Shown piece by piece: positions 23,369 to 34,558 of a stretch of DNA of 64,000 bases (its first letter is position 1; each line of letters opens with the position of its first letter). The notes under the pieces were generated by a model. It was not told where the DNA came from, made no database searches, and saw nothing but the letters and a program-made list of their open reading frames with translations. The DNA comes from Distichodus sexfasciatus (lineage: Eukaryota > Chordata > Actinopteri > Characiformes > Distichodontidae): the NCBI GenBank assembly GCA_032718565.1, contig JAVGVS010000002.1, positions 7,530,560 through 7,594,559 of the forward strand, given 5' to 3'. The position numbers and the translations under genes were made by a program.

Positions 23369-25720
23369 TTGTAGTGTTTGCTGATCTGAATGAAAGAGCA
23401 ACCACTCATTAAACCTGGAAAGATACAATACGGATGTACAAGGTGGTCAGAGAAAATGTGTCTAACAGAAATGCATTGCTTCCGTCCCAAGTAGAAAGAA
23501 ATAGTGTCATCTATCACAAGAATAAGCACCTCACCAAGGAAAGCGAAAAAGAGAATTGATGGGAAGTTGAGCCGTGATTGAAGACACACGTGAATGACCA
23601 TGTGAAAAAGCAACACTCTCAACAGTGGCACCCAACAAGCCTTTATTTCAGGTGTTGCAAAAGCTGACCATTATTTATTTCGAGACCGTCTAGATGCCAC
23701 CACTGAAGCAATTTCCGGCAGTGGCTGGTAATAGGCAGAAACCTTGCTTTTGGTGTCTGCAACCTTAAATACACCAGACCGGTGAACACTCGGGGTTAGG
23801 TTTTGATCTGCACACTGTGAGTCCGGTGCAACTTTTAAACTGCTGGGAGAATGTACTGGCTCAGGAAATGAACAGGCGTTCGCCTTTTAATTAGCTACCG
23901 CACAAGTGATGGGGGTGATGAGGATCTATAATTGAAACCGCAAAGCCGACACACGCTGGCATACACACACCTCTTTGATGTTTAAAATAGGGAGTTAGGG
24001 GGTGTGAAAAGAAAGAAAACTGCAGATCTTGGAGTTGTTTTCGGTCCAGTGAATTATCCATCCACCTAAGCCCGGCTAAACGGGACTTATAGAATACTCT
24101 AAACAATGATGCCTCAATCTCCAAGTGTTCATTACATCCTTCGGCACAGCGCCGCGGTCGTTTTTACCCTCTACTCTTCCAATCTAACGTTTCACCTATA
24201 GCTTGTTAACTGCCTCACACAGAAAGGAAAAGCTTGCCAATAAGCACTTTCAAAACATTAGTGCGGTGATCAAAATCCCTCCACAATCTGAATCTGAATT
24301 CATTCATCAGGGGGAGAGAGAGAGAAATAAAGAAAGAGAGAACGAGCAGACTAGTGTTTGAAGAAGTTTAATTCTCTTTTTAAGATACACTTCAGGCATC
24401 TGAAACTCACCCCCCCACCCTCATTTTCCCAAACAACAGAGGGAATTGCTTCCATGAATAAAACATCAGTGTGTTTGGATAAGTGTTTTGAGACTTTTTA
24501 AATACAATTTTCTTAATTCTGATCCCCCACAAAAAACTGTTGAGATTCCTTTTCGTTTTAGAGGAAAAGGTGGGATATAAAGATTGGCTTTGTCTATGAA
24601 TAATCAAGCTTTCATTTTTAACCTAGCAGGTGTTCCGCTGACAAAAACACACAGCTTTAGTCCGGGTAAACAGGAAGACGGGTTGTTGAACAATGCGATA
24701 TGTCGGCCTGCTATTACAGCCCCACGTCCCGCTTGCTAACGTACAGATGTCTGGGAAGAACAGCCATCTGCAGGCACGTGGCACTGAGCCGTGCGGTCGG
24801 CTGTGGCAGCTCGGTTTCACGAGCGTTATGAGGTATTGTAGACATTTCGCTCCCAGATGTTTGTCCCCTTTGCTGTGATACATGAGAAGGGTGAGGTGAA
24901 GTAGTGCACGGAGTGTGATATAGTACACCTTCACTCCAGGGACGGCCTCGGCATTGAGAGGGACGGCCTACGACACCCCAGAGAGCTTGCTAAGAGAGGC
25001 TCAACAGCACTCCTGGGACTGTGTTGTAGGTGAGAGAGAGAGAGAGGGCTGGGAGTGGGGATGCAGGGGAGCGAGAGAGAGAGAAGTGGGGCGCTGTGAT
25101 TGTGCACACTCATCAGGTAGAGCAGAGAGGGCTGGATGGAGCTCTGAAGTGGGAGTTATGAACAGTCTCAAACCGTTCAGGTTTCTCAGACTTCCTCGTA
25201 TTCCCTTGTGGGTTTTCGAGGGCGGTTATCTACCTATTCCCCCTGCCTTCAACTCACAGAACGCTGCGAAGGCAATCATGAATCTAAATGGATTTTGGTG
25301 GCCTTTTGGTTTTAAACAGAATCAGATAGAAGGTTCAGTTGAAGGTAAGCACTGCATTGCATTAGGCTTTTGCAATAAGGTCTGTTTTGAGAAGCTTTTG
25401 TCTAAATGGTTTAGTAACATCTCAGACAAAATCCCACAAACTTCGCAGTTGCTACGCTGTTAGCAGGCAACGTCAACACCTCTGTTATGTGGATGTTTTC
25501 AGGACTTAAGGGAAATGTTCCACGTTGCCATTTTAAGTAAGTAATTTTGTACTAACAATGTATGACAGCAAGCATGCAAACAAGAAAAACTAAATGGTCT
25601 TCCCTTTTAAAGCTAGCCTTGTACTTCGAGTTTAAATTGAGAGAAGCACAAAATGGCCTCAAGGCATTAACGTATGACAGCTTAACTAAGGAAACAAATA
25701 TGTAAATCTGATTCACAAAA
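23369..25720. other. Gene-free stretch with possible conserved blocks
   Basis: No repeat family was recognised except GA-rich patches at about 24312-24345 and 25030-25085. An open plus-strand frame across 25150-25460 has no domain, and its upstream half is low-complexity. The blocks about 24040-24200 and 25150-25330 are repeat-free and balanced in composition, so conserved non-coding sequence is possible. Confidence 0.4.
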
Positions 25721-26104
25721 CATGGGTGGCACAGGGGTGCAGTGGTACGTGCCTCACAGCGAGAAGGTCCTGGGTTCGATCCCCGGCTCGGCCGTAGGGC
25801 CTTTCTGTGTGGAGTTTGCATGCTCTCCCCATGTTCATGTGTGTTTTCTCCGGGTGCTCCGCTTTCCCAACACAGTCCAAAAAGCATGCACTATAGGTTA
25901 ATTGGTGACCCTAAATTGGCCCCGTAAGGTGTGAATGTGAGTGTGATTGTGTGAGTGTGGGCGCTCTGCGGTGTGTTGGCGCCTGCCCAGGGCTGGTCCC
26001 CACCTTGCGCCCGTTGTTTCCGGGATAGGCTCCTCCACACCACACCCTCCCACTCCCTGCGGCCCCTGTTGGGATTTGGCAGTTCAGATAGTGAATGAAT
26101 GAAT
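25721..26104 (+). mobile_element. tRNA-derived SINE (family B), near full length
   Basis: Head GGTGGCACAGGGGTGCAGTGG and B-box-like GGTCCTGGGTTCGATCCC are followed by the conserved fish body GTGTGGAGTTTGCATGCTCT, CTCCGGGTGCTCCG, CACAGTCCAAAAAGCATGCA, TTAATTGGTGACCCTAAATT. The 3' part GGGATAGGCTCC leads to a GAATGAATGAATCAATCAATC tail that resembles CR1/L2-type LINE ends. Another copy is at 31561-31839. Confidence 0.88.
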
Positions 26105-26140
26105 CAATCAATCAATGATCTTTTAACTGTGTAATTTTTA

Positions 26141-26380
26141 GGGGCAGTTGGTGGCGTAACGGTAGGGTGTTCGCTGCGTGAACAGAAGGTCGCAGGTTTG
26201 AATCCAGGGTCAGTAAAGTTACCACTGAGGTACTCATGAGCAAGGTACCGTCCCCAAGCACTGCTCCCCGGGCACTTGTTAGTTGGCCACTGCTCCTTCA
26301 CGGATGGGTTGAATGCAGAGTTCACATTTTGTTGTGGTGCACTGTGTCACAATGACAAATAATCACTCACTTTCACTTTA
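26141..26380 (+). mobile_element. tRNA-derived SINE (family A), best-preserved copy
   Basis: GGGGCAGTTGGTGGCGTAAC, GGTCGCAGGTTTGAATCC, GAGCAAGGTACCGTCCCC, CTGCTCCCCGGGCACTTG, ACGGATGGGTTGAATGCAG and the AATAATCACTCACTTTCACTTT tail all occur in order. It lies only about 36 bp after a family B SINE in the same orientation. Confidence 0.9.
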
Positions 26381-26559
26381 ATTGTGAGTCAAAGCTGATA
26401 TCTGTCTCTAATCCATCACTCTCAGTCCAAAGCCACCTAAACAGTTCAGTAATTTTCCCACTACAGCGAAGCCGGTTCAGCTTGTGAGTTATTCAGCGGG
26501 TGATGAGATAAACACCTTACCACGCAGTGCAGGGATTCCTCCAAAAAGTCCTGAGTTAT

Positions 26560-26750
26560 GCAGGACTTCAGATTTCCTTTGTGCATGAGATACGGCCACC
26601 CACAGTTCTAAAACTCCATCCCACACACCTGCTCCACATAATCAAGATCTTTAGAAGCATCTGCATAACAAGGCCAGGTGTGTTTAAATAGAGCTTGAAT
26701 TAATATACGCAGCAGAGCAGATTTGCAGGTGCAGGGTCAGGAACCCCTAA
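26560..26750. repeat. Degenerate repeat, possibly hAT-derived
   Basis: It contains TCCCACACACCTGCTCCACATAATC, AGGCCAGGTGTGTTTAAATAGAGCTTGAATTAA and GGGTCAGGAACCCC. This layout matches short fish hAT-like elements whose core advertises 'acctgattcagctaatc' and 'ggtgtgtt' blocks. Ends are too decayed to define. Confidence 0.35.
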
Positions 26751-26927
26751 GTTAAGGTGATTAGCAATTTGCAGAAACATACTCAAAGCACGTATACCAG
26801 AAAACCCCTTAAAGCCCTGAAAAGCTATAATAAACAGAAAATAGGAATGCTTAACAAATGCATTTCAAAAGAATCTATTTTGCAGTGTTACAATCTTGTA
26901 GTTTTAATATTCACATGACTGCTACGT

Positions 26928-27182
26928 ATTGGTGCAGTTGATCGTTTAACAGGGTGTTCGCTCCCATGATCAGAAGGTTGCCGGTTCGAATCAAAGTACC
27001 ACTAAAGGTATCGCTGAGGTACTCATGAGCAAGGTACTGCTCCCAAACGCTACTCCCTGCGGTGCTACACATGTCAGCTGCCCATTGCTCCTTTAGGGAT
27101 GGGTCAAATGCAGAGGTCACATTTTGTTGTGGTGCACTGTGTGCTGTGCTGTGGTGTGTTCACAGTGACAATCACTCACACT
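26928..27182 (+). mobile_element. tRNA-derived SINE (family A), diverged
   Basis: Diverged head, B-box-like GGTTGCCGGTTCGAATC, then GAGCAAGGTACTGCTCCC, CATTGCTCCTTTAGGGATGG, CACATTTTGTTGTGGTGCAC and a short tail ACAATCACTCACAC. It is the third family A copy in the same orientation within 8 kb. Confidence 0.82.
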
Positions 27183-28386
27183 AAATTGTGCAAATTGCAT
27201 TGAAAATTCATAACCACTTCTTATTCAAGTTATTCAAGTAATTTGGTATAAAAAGCATGTTTAAGCAGAATATATAGTGCAGAAAAAATGTGTAGTTACT
27301 CCCCCCAATTACTTCCCACAATGGAGTTTGAATTTCCATATAAACGCTAAATGCTCTAATTAGAAGATAAATGCAAAGAACTAAAAAGAAGGAAAAAAAT
27401 AAGGACAACTGAAAGAACCTTTCCTCCAACTGTTTAAAAACACTTATTTTTAGTCAAGATACACATACACTGCACATCACTAAAGGTGTGAACCTTTACT
27501 GCTCTCACAATTCGATAAAATTACTATTATCATGTCAATGATTTGACTGAATGCGATATCTCAATGCATCACGATGCGTCCTGTCAATTATTCTACACTG
27601 CACACAGACTGGGAATGGATTGCAGATCAGGCAGCCATAGTTACGACCGGGATGTTCTTTTTAACTCGAATTTTTATACCGTAGCCAGAAAATCACCAAG
27701 CAATGTCATTATGATATAATCCAGAGGTTTTCAACTGGTTCTGTCCCAAGCCGTAGTCTGTGTGATCTTTCTTTTTAGATATTTGCATTAAATTCATTAT
27801 TCATAAAGATGTCCAAATCATTAGAAAATGTTTGGAAAAATAAATGTAATTATTTTTAAAAAAGTGATTTCAGTAGTGAAACTGGATTACATGTCACGGA
27901 GCACCTGCATGGCTGCCGCGGACCAAGAATTTCTACCACACTTTTCTTGAAATTGGTGCAAAAAATGCCTGCCCAGTTAGAGCATTGCCCACGTCAGTAG
28001 AACAAATAATCTTTAAGAAGTTTGGGAAAGCTCTTTTGCTAAATTCCTTATATTAAAGATCTTTGTGCTCCACATGCAGCCTGACAGGGTTAAGCTGATT
28101 TATGTGTTTCAGCAGCTGCCTGATTCCTAGCACCGAAAAGGCACAAAAGAGCCGCAGTAATGGTCACCTCACACAGGTGCTAACAAGATTAAAAATGTAT
28201 CATCGGCCACTGTGGCACTTTTCATCCTCTAAAGAGATGCCATTTCAGCGGCGGCTTTGACTGCAGCTGACCCTATGACCCTCTAAGTCTGGCAGTATGG
28301 CGTTTGAAAGTCTCTGCGTGGCCCCCGTACACTGTCCACAGTGCCAGGGCCAGCGCCACGCACCATAATTGGATCTCTCTTGCCTT
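27183..28386. other. Gene-free stretch, conserved-looking block at its end
   Basis: Mostly AT-rich unique sequence. The block about 28070-28300 is repeat-free and compositionally balanced, with several E-box-like (CAGCTG) and CACCTC strings, and may be a regulatory element. This is inference. Confidence 0.4.
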
Positions 28387-28500
28387 GTGTATGTGTGTAT
28401 GTGTGTGTGTGTGTGTTGGTGTCCGTCTCTTTCGCTCTCGTTTTATCTCGCTCTCCCTCTCACTCGCTCTCCTTCTCTCATTTGTTCTCTCGCTCTTCCA
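28387..28500. repeat. (GT)n microsatellite followed by long pyrimidine tract
   Basis: A GT run (about 28387-28416) grades into roughly 80 bp of CT-rich sequence (CTCTC, TTCTCTC) ending in TTCCAG. The Ser/Leu-rich frames across it are artefacts. Confidence 0.85.
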
Positions 28501-28501
28501 G

Positions 28502-28524
28502 GGCAGAGGGATAAGAGAGGCAAG
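28502..28524 (+). other. Candidate 23-nt microexon (acceptor/donor bounded)
   Basis: A long pyrimidine tract ends in TTCCAG at 28501. After 23 nt (ending GGCAAG) comes GTGAGT at 28525, a consensus donor. Two of three frames are open. Short exons with long upstream pyrimidine tracts are known from neuronal genes. Without flanking exons this can easily be chance, and 23 nt is not a multiple of three. Confidence 0.15.
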
Positions 28525-29154
28525 GTGAGTAAAGGCAGTGTAATCAGCTTACCCCAAGCACCTGTAGCACTTCATTATTCACAGTAATGAAGTCATTTTC
28601 CAACAGTGCAGTCAAAGCCTGCTATAAGACCACTGCACGATATGTATGCATTCATGTATGGGTGTGGGTGTGTGCACACACTCGAATGTCATTTGTGTTG
28701 TGTTATCTGCTCTCTGCTGGCCTTTCATCTGTCTCTGGGTGCAGTTAAGGTGGATTTCTTGCAAGTCTTTTTTATTTTATATATTTTTGTCAACATGTTT
28801 TTATGAAAAGTACTGTACTCCCCAAAGCAATGGTTTTGGAAATCAGATTTAATCGAATAGTTATGAGCAATTAGCAGAAAATGTATTAAAACCAACACTG
28901 AGAACCTCTAAATGACAAAATCCTGTGGGTCAATTAATATTTTTCTCAATCTGTATATTAATGAACGCCTCAAAATTAACATCTCCTTAAAAGGAAATAA
29001 ATACATAATATATAAATTTAATGGGTTGTGGTGGTGCCACGGTCTGAGTAACTGAAACACTCTGATGGTGAACATACTGTAATAATATGGGGGTTTGAAC
29101 CCCAGGAGAATTTAAAAATGATGCTGAAACACTGTTTGGCAAGTGAATTTAAAA

Positions 29155-29382
29155 GAGTGATTATTTGTTTTTGTGAACACACCACAGCACAGCACAGCAC
29201 AACGCAATGCATTTCACCCATCAGTGAAGGAGCAGTGGCCAGCTTTCGTCCCAGGGAGCAGTGTTTGTGGGCGGTACCTTGCTCATAAGTAACTAAGCGG
29301 CACCCTTACTGGTCTGGGACTTGAAACAGCGACCTTCTGATCATGGAGCGAACCCCCTAACCATTACACTATCAACTGCTCC
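29155..29382 (-). mobile_element. tRNA-derived SINE (family A), reverse orientation
   Basis: Starts with the reverse tail GAGTGATTATTTGT, then ACACACCACAGCACAGCAC, ACCCATCAGTGAAGGAGCAG, GGGCGGTACCTTGCTCATAA, the B-box complement and AACCATTACACTATCAACTG (A-box complement). Near full length, with moderate divergence. Confidence 0.82.
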
Positions 29383-30759
29383 AACTTGCTTCTGATAGAC
29401 TGTCCCAATAAACCAACAAGTAGAAAACGAAAGTCACTCTGCTAAATGCCATAAATGGAAAAGTTATCAAAACAATATCAAGGCAACAGTTTAAAATATT
29501 CCTGATATTGATTTTGAAGTCAGACCATTCAGGCCTAACCGCTGCTGAGTCTATGATTAAATGCACTGCTAAAACTGGAGCCACATTGTCTCGTCTCTCT
29601 GTATGCTTGTACAGTATATTGCAGAGATGACAAAGTTTACTTTGACTTTGATTAGTGAGAAAGTAACGGACAATATTAACCACCTTTTGTACCAGTCCGT
29701 CTAAACATGATTCACTACATTTGAGGGTTTTTTGCCCTGTCGTAAAATCCAATTTTATATTGTCACCAGCACAAATCACTCCATAAAATATGACCAACTT
29801 ATTATTGGACACCTTTAAGCTTGTTGTGATAAGGTCAACTTGGAAAACAAACTAAAGCTGCATTTTGAAAAATTCTGACCGACACAGAAGTAGCCAATGA
29901 CCATCATGAATATTTAAGAAATGTATGCAGTTTTATAATGTTGCTTCTTTCTATATGAACAGTCTATAACACAACTCTGCTTTCTCATTGCTTTCTTTTC
30001 TTCCAAACTCCATTTTTCTAATACATGTGTGAGAACAAGAAAAGGGGTTTGCAATCTGACTACCAGCCTACAAAACATTTGTCCTCAGACCAGGTGGTGC
30101 AGTGTTTAACTTGAGCACTGCTGTCTGCAAGGCTGGGGTGGATGGGCAGTTTAAATGAGTGAAAAGCAGTCCATTTCTCTTTTTCTCAACCTCACATTCA
30201 CCGTCTTCCAACTCCAGCAGCACAAATGTGGTGTGGCATTATGGCCCTGCTCTATCTCGACAGTTCACCTCCTCTCTCTGCACAAACTGCAGGGCATTTT
30301 ATTATCTTAATGCATACAGGCAGCAGTGGGCTGGAACCAAAGCTGTAAAGCAATTGCGATAGGATTCCTCAGGGATAGGGTCTGTTATATTCTGTGTGTG
30401 TGTGTATATGTGCTTGTTTGTGTAGACACACAAATGCTTCATTTTCATAGAGGCTAGTAAATATCACCCCTTTCATGATAACTACATTAACTTGTCTCCA
30501 GTCCACACTTTCACATAAAAACGCCGGCCACAGTGGCTGTGCTTCACATTTGCACATCCAGAATCCTCGTCAGGATGCGTGTATGCTTAAAATCTCTGGA
30601 ACTGGAGCGAACAACGTGACATTCTTGAAGCTACCCAGGATGGTTAATGATACACTAGAGGAATCATTCATGAATGAGAATACATTATCTACAACAATAA
30701 TAATCGGTAAACTAAGGGGACACACTTACAATATACTGGACTAGAACTTTACAATATAA
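29383..30759. other. Gene-free stretch with minor SINE scraps
   Basis: CTGCTAAATGCCATAAATGG at about 29437-29456 is the common fish SINE/MITE end motif. A minus-strand open frame (about 146 codons, 29372-29812) has no recognisable domain, is not bounded by splice sites I can justify, and partly overlaps the SINE edge, so it is not accepted. A short GT run lies near 30392-30406. Confidence 0.4.
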
Positions 30760-31281
30760 TAGGGCTGTGCAATATGGCAAAAAAATCATATTGCGGTACA
30801 TTTTTAGCCCTAGGTGATAGACGGTATATATTGCGCTATATAATTAGATCTGTAAATTTCAATATGACTGTTTTTGAAAGGGTAACATATGTCCATAGCA
30901 AAGGCATTCCAACAGGAAGTCGTATAATAAACTGGTAAGACATTTCAAAGTAGTTGTGAACCTGGAATATTTATTTTGAAAACAATTTAAAGGGCTACAT
31001 TGTTGCAACCTGTGCTAAAAAGTTCTTAAAGTTCATTAACTTTCTTTTCTGTAAACGAAGACCAACAGCTGAAAAAAATTGAAGTGCAAAAAAGTTTTAG
31101 TTTTAACATTAGTTTTATGCCAGTTTATAGATTTTTTGCCAGGAACACAAGCCTGTCCACAGTCTCTGGCTTAAGTGCAGACCGGTGGCATGTTACAATG
31201 TTGCCACCAGTGCTAAATGCCCTTTAGTAGTAGCATAATGTTTGATGCCACGGAGATGTGTTTTTACTTGCTTGTTGACCT
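30760..31281. mobile_element. hAT transposon fragment, one terminus plus 3' end of transposase
   Basis: A hAT-type terminus TAGGGCTGTGCAATAT begins at 30760. About 365 bp inside it, on the minus strand, lies the C-terminal dimerisation part of a hAT transposase (31125-31220). The gene therefore ran towards this terminus. The other end is missing, apparently cut off at or before the Tc1 fragment that starts at about 31282. Confidence 0.7.
31125..31220 (-). pseudogene. hAT transposase C-terminal fragment (hATC dimerisation motif)
   Basis: Reading the minus strand from 31220 gives AFSTGGNIVT, then RSALKPETVDRLVFLAKNL and a TAA stop at 31127-31125. This is the conserved 'FS..GNI.T..R..L.P..V..L.FL..N' signature that ends hAT (Ac/ZBED-like) transposases and serves in dimerisation. 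Immediately upstream in the gene the frame is broken by a stop codon, so this is a dead remnant of about 31 codons. Confidence 0.8.
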
Positions 31282-31385
31282 TGGCATTTTGTAAATTGAT
31301 AAAAATAAGCAATCATTATTCATATTTCTGAAAGCATTCTTTGTTTACAGCATTTTTTCACACCTGCCTTTTGCACAGTACTGTA
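31282..31385 (+). mobile_element. Tc1/mariner 3' terminal fragment
   Basis: It matches the 3' end at 34453-34558 over almost its whole length: GCATTTTGTAAATTGATAAA, GAAAGCATTCTTTGTTTACA, GCATTTTTTCACACCTGCC, TTTTGCACAGTACTGTAT. Those are the outer sequence and terminal inverted repeat of a fish Tc1-like family. The rest of the element is absent. Confidence 0.8.
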
Positions 31386-31560
31386 TAAGGGGTGCCTGTC
31401 TGAGATAACATAATATTCCAGTTTAGGAGTCCTTGGTTAATATTCAACAAAGTCTACAATGTAAAAATCCTTATCCCATCTTTTTCAAATCGTATTTATT
31501 TTCTGTGGAGATGCACATCACTACAAACAGCAATTATTTCAAAATAACATTTACTAGTGC

Positions 31561-31839
31561 CGGCGGCACAGTGGCGCATTGGTTAGCGCTGCCGCCTCAC
31601 AGCAAGAAGGTCCTGTGTTCAATTCCCGGGTTGGCCGTAGGGGCTTCCTGTGTGTGTGAGCATGCATTACAGGTTGACTGGAGAATCTAAATTGGCTGGG
31701 AGTGTGATCATATGAGTGTGTGTGTCCTGCAGTGTGTTGGCGCCCACCCAGGGTTGATCCCCGCCTTGTGCCCGTAGTCCCGGGATAGGTCCCCGTCAGC
31801 CCATCAGGGATTAAGCGGTTTGGATAATGAATGAATGAA
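31561..31839 (+). mobile_element. tRNA-derived SINE (family B), internally shortened
   Basis: Head GGCGGCACAGTGGCGCATTG, A-box-like GGTTAGCGCTGCCGCCTCAC, B-box-like GGTCCTGTGTTCAATTCCC, then a shortened middle and the conserved CAGTGTGTTGGCGCCCACCC, GGGATAGG, GGATTAAGCGGTTTGGATAATGAATGAATGA tail. Compared with the 25721 copy, about 90 bp of the body are missing between the GGCCGTAGGG and GCATGCA sections. Confidence 0.87.
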
Positions 31840-32149
31840 CATTCATTACAGAAAAAACTCATTTTTAGCTGATAAAAAACAAAAACAACCAGGGTTCTAC
31901 TCACAATACAGCCATTTACTTGATATTTTCAGTGATTATTCATTGAAAACGCGTTATTGTGACACGAGTCTCATGTGGAACGCCATCTTGCACAAAAATG
32001 TAGTTCTCTCCCAGAAATGAGTCAAAAATGAGTCATTGGCCAAAATGAGTCCAAACTTCAATACTTTTTTCCCTTTTATAATTTAAAGTAAAAAATAAAT
32101 ATGGAAAAATATGAACAGACAGTTTGGTTTATAAAAAAAATGCTGGAAT

Positions 32150-32237
32150 AGTTTTTTTATTTTTTTTATCCAATTAATAATCGAACAATAATCAGCAGTT
32201 TAATCGATTATCAAGATAATCTTTAGTCGCAGTCCTA
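32150..32237. mobile_element. Terminal fragment of a non-autonomous DNA element
   Basis: AATCGATTATCAAGATAATC and AGTCGCAGTCCTA are the reverse complement of the common fish repeat end TAGGACTGCGACTAA...GATTATC..GATAATCGATT. No opposite end was found. A C-homopolymer (about 32247-32258) follows. Confidence 0.55.
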
Positions 32238-32258
32238 GAAAAAGTCCCCCCCCCCCCA

Positions 32259-34104
32259 TATGCAATGCGACCCTTTGGACTAACTCACAACAGGTTATCT
32301 AATTCCATACATAAGCTAAACTTTCTCATTAGAACACAAGCACCACATCTCGGACCTTCTATGTACTGTCTCTCATCGCTAGATTTGAAGATGTTTGACA
32401 AACTCTGTGCCAGCAAGCCATTAGCTAGCACAAACATACACTTCACACAAAGGCTATATTTGCTTCAAACCACTATACATAATTCAAGCGGTACAAGGTA
32501 AGCCGCTTCCTAATTAGCTCACACACCTTGATGTCTGGACTCATTTCCAAGGTGCTTCCACAACCACTGCTTATTAGGATGCCAATGGTCTGCCTCAAGC
32601 CATTACTCTACGCAGAATACCAGGAACGGAAGAGGAACCATAAATAGTTTATTGTTTAGGTTTCCTTTATTTCCTCTCATACATTAATAATTGTAATACC
32701 ATGGAACAGTTGTGCTGATCAATTTTTCATGGTGCATGAATTACCAGTGGCTGGACGCCTCATTTCCCTCCCCCTCCCCAAAGAGACCGTAAGGACCAAA
32801 TGTGATTGCAGCAATTACAAGTGAGAAGCCAAAACCTGAATGACTTTGTATGTTTTGTCTTACATTTCATGCAGGAATGCTATGGATGAAGACTCGTCAC
32901 AAATATGGGAAGGCCCAGAGTGCTCTTTCCCCAGGGAGACATCAGAATCATCCTTCTTTTGTGTCAGTGCAAGCAGAATAAAACCGGCATTTTGCAGCGT
33001 TTGTCCAGAAAGACAGCCCCACAGCTGTAATGATTTCCCATAGGAGTTATGTGACTGTGAGAGGAGAAAAAAGAAAGACTAAAAGGAGACAGGGATCTCT
33101 ACCTAACATCGCATGCGTCATACGATGTCTGCAGCAAAAGCTCAAACAATCCACAACAAATACAGCAGATACCAAGAAGAAGAAAAGAAAGACTCGATCA
33201 TCTTCTGAGCGCACAAATCTAGTTGGACTGTACTGACTGAAGACGTTCAGCAACCATGTCAGGTTTCATTTAGAAACATCATGGCAGAAACAAAGCAAGC
33301 CGGCTCTTTTAAACAATAAGTGAAATTTCTACAGACTCAAGCTTGCCCACTGTTTCACATTACAAGAGGATGAAGCTCCTGAGCTGGGCCCGACACCATC
33401 ATGACTTCTCAGATGTTGTGGATGCCTGTCTGTGTTGCCAAGGAGTAGGGGATATGATTTGATCTATACTTGGAAAAGATTTGCTTTATTTACGCCTCTG
33501 AGGGTTAGTACATAGAAAGGGAGGCTGTTTTTGAGAAAAATGTAGGTGGTTACAGAGGTAGTTTTTAGTTCACTGTCGAACACAGCTATTCCCACAATCT
33601 CAGTCAAGTCTAAAGGGATGTTACTTTTTATATGTAACACTTTTAATAAATAGCATTTTCTAAATGAGGTTTCAATCCAAATATGAAATACTATGAAGGT
33701 GGGAAGTTATCTAAACGTTTATTAATTCTGATTCAACAACCATGATATTTGATTCCATTACCTATTCCACCAATCCGAGTCCACCATCATGACAAGTTAG
33801 TTGTTCTAACAAATATAAGGGTATCATTAACATGCTTCCACTAGCACAAATCTTGATAAGAAGCAAAAGCAAAATTAGTCTCTTCTTAAATCTGAAGACT
33901 AGAAATAACAAAGACCTAAAACTCTTCATAAATCTTAATAGCTCTTTAGAGGGCATTAGAAGTTGGCAATGCTACTATAAAACAACGGTGACTACCTTAA
34001 TAAAAACTAAAGCTTTTAAAGATATTATTTGAGGGTGGTATTTGTTTTGTTCATGTAACACATGTAGTATCTAAATGATAAAATGCCAGCTTTCCAGGTT
34101 TATA
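32259..34104. other. Gene-free stretch, nothing recognised
   Basis: Unique sequence. Open frames on either strand at 32840-33250 have no domain and no paired splice sites that I can defend. Confidence 0.4.
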
Positions 34105-34558
34105 TATACAGTAACTACCTTGTGTCTTGTTGCTGTGCTCAATCTTCCCATGACATGAAACTGTCTTCCACAACCTCACCTTGGTAGCAGAGTTTGGCTG
34201 TTCCTCACCCAGTTTTAAGCCTCCTACACAGCTGGTTCTGTTTCAGTTAATGACTGTGTTTCAACCTACGTGTGACATTGATGATCATTAGCACCTCTTT
34301 GGTATAATTGGTTGATCATACACCAGACTATAATCCTACAAAATCCCTGACTTTGTGCAAGTGTACCTATAAGAATTAATGCTGGTTTGAAGGCAAAAGT
34401 TAGTAACACCAAATACTGATTTGATTTAGATTTTTCTTTTGTTCGCTCACTTTGCATTTTGTAAATTGATAAAAATAAACAATCAGAATGAAAGCATTCT
34501 TTGTTTACAGCATTTTTTCACACCTGCCTAAAACTTTTGCACAGTACTGTATATACTC
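34105..34558 (+). mobile_element. Tc1/mariner element, 5'-truncated
   Basis: The right end ACACCTGCCTAAAACTTTTG and CACAGTACTGTA is a fish Tc1-like terminal inverted repeat. It is preceded by the family's 3' untranslated sequence and the decayed end of the transposase reading frame (34351-34419). The left inverted repeat is missing. A shorter copy of the same end is at 31282-31385. Confidence 0.8.
34351..34419 (+). pseudogene. Tc1 transposase C-terminal remnant
   Basis: The plus-strand frame from 34351 reads LCASVPIRINAGLKAK, then VSNTKY and a TGA at 34417. It resembles the typical Tc1 ending 'SMPRR...VIKAKGGHTKY' with the GG-H replaced. No intact DDE catalytic region precedes it, so it is a decayed fragment. 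Confidence 0.6.

Noticed and set aside
24954..25463. 169-codon plus-strand frame
   Set aside because: It starts at a non-ATG codon, its first half crosses (GA)n-rich sequence and the remainder has no recognisable domain. Part of it may be conserved non-coding DNA.
29372..29812. 146-codon minus-strand frame
   Set aside because: No recognised domain, AT-rich composition, overlap with the edge of a SINE and no credible splice sites. Most likely open by chance.
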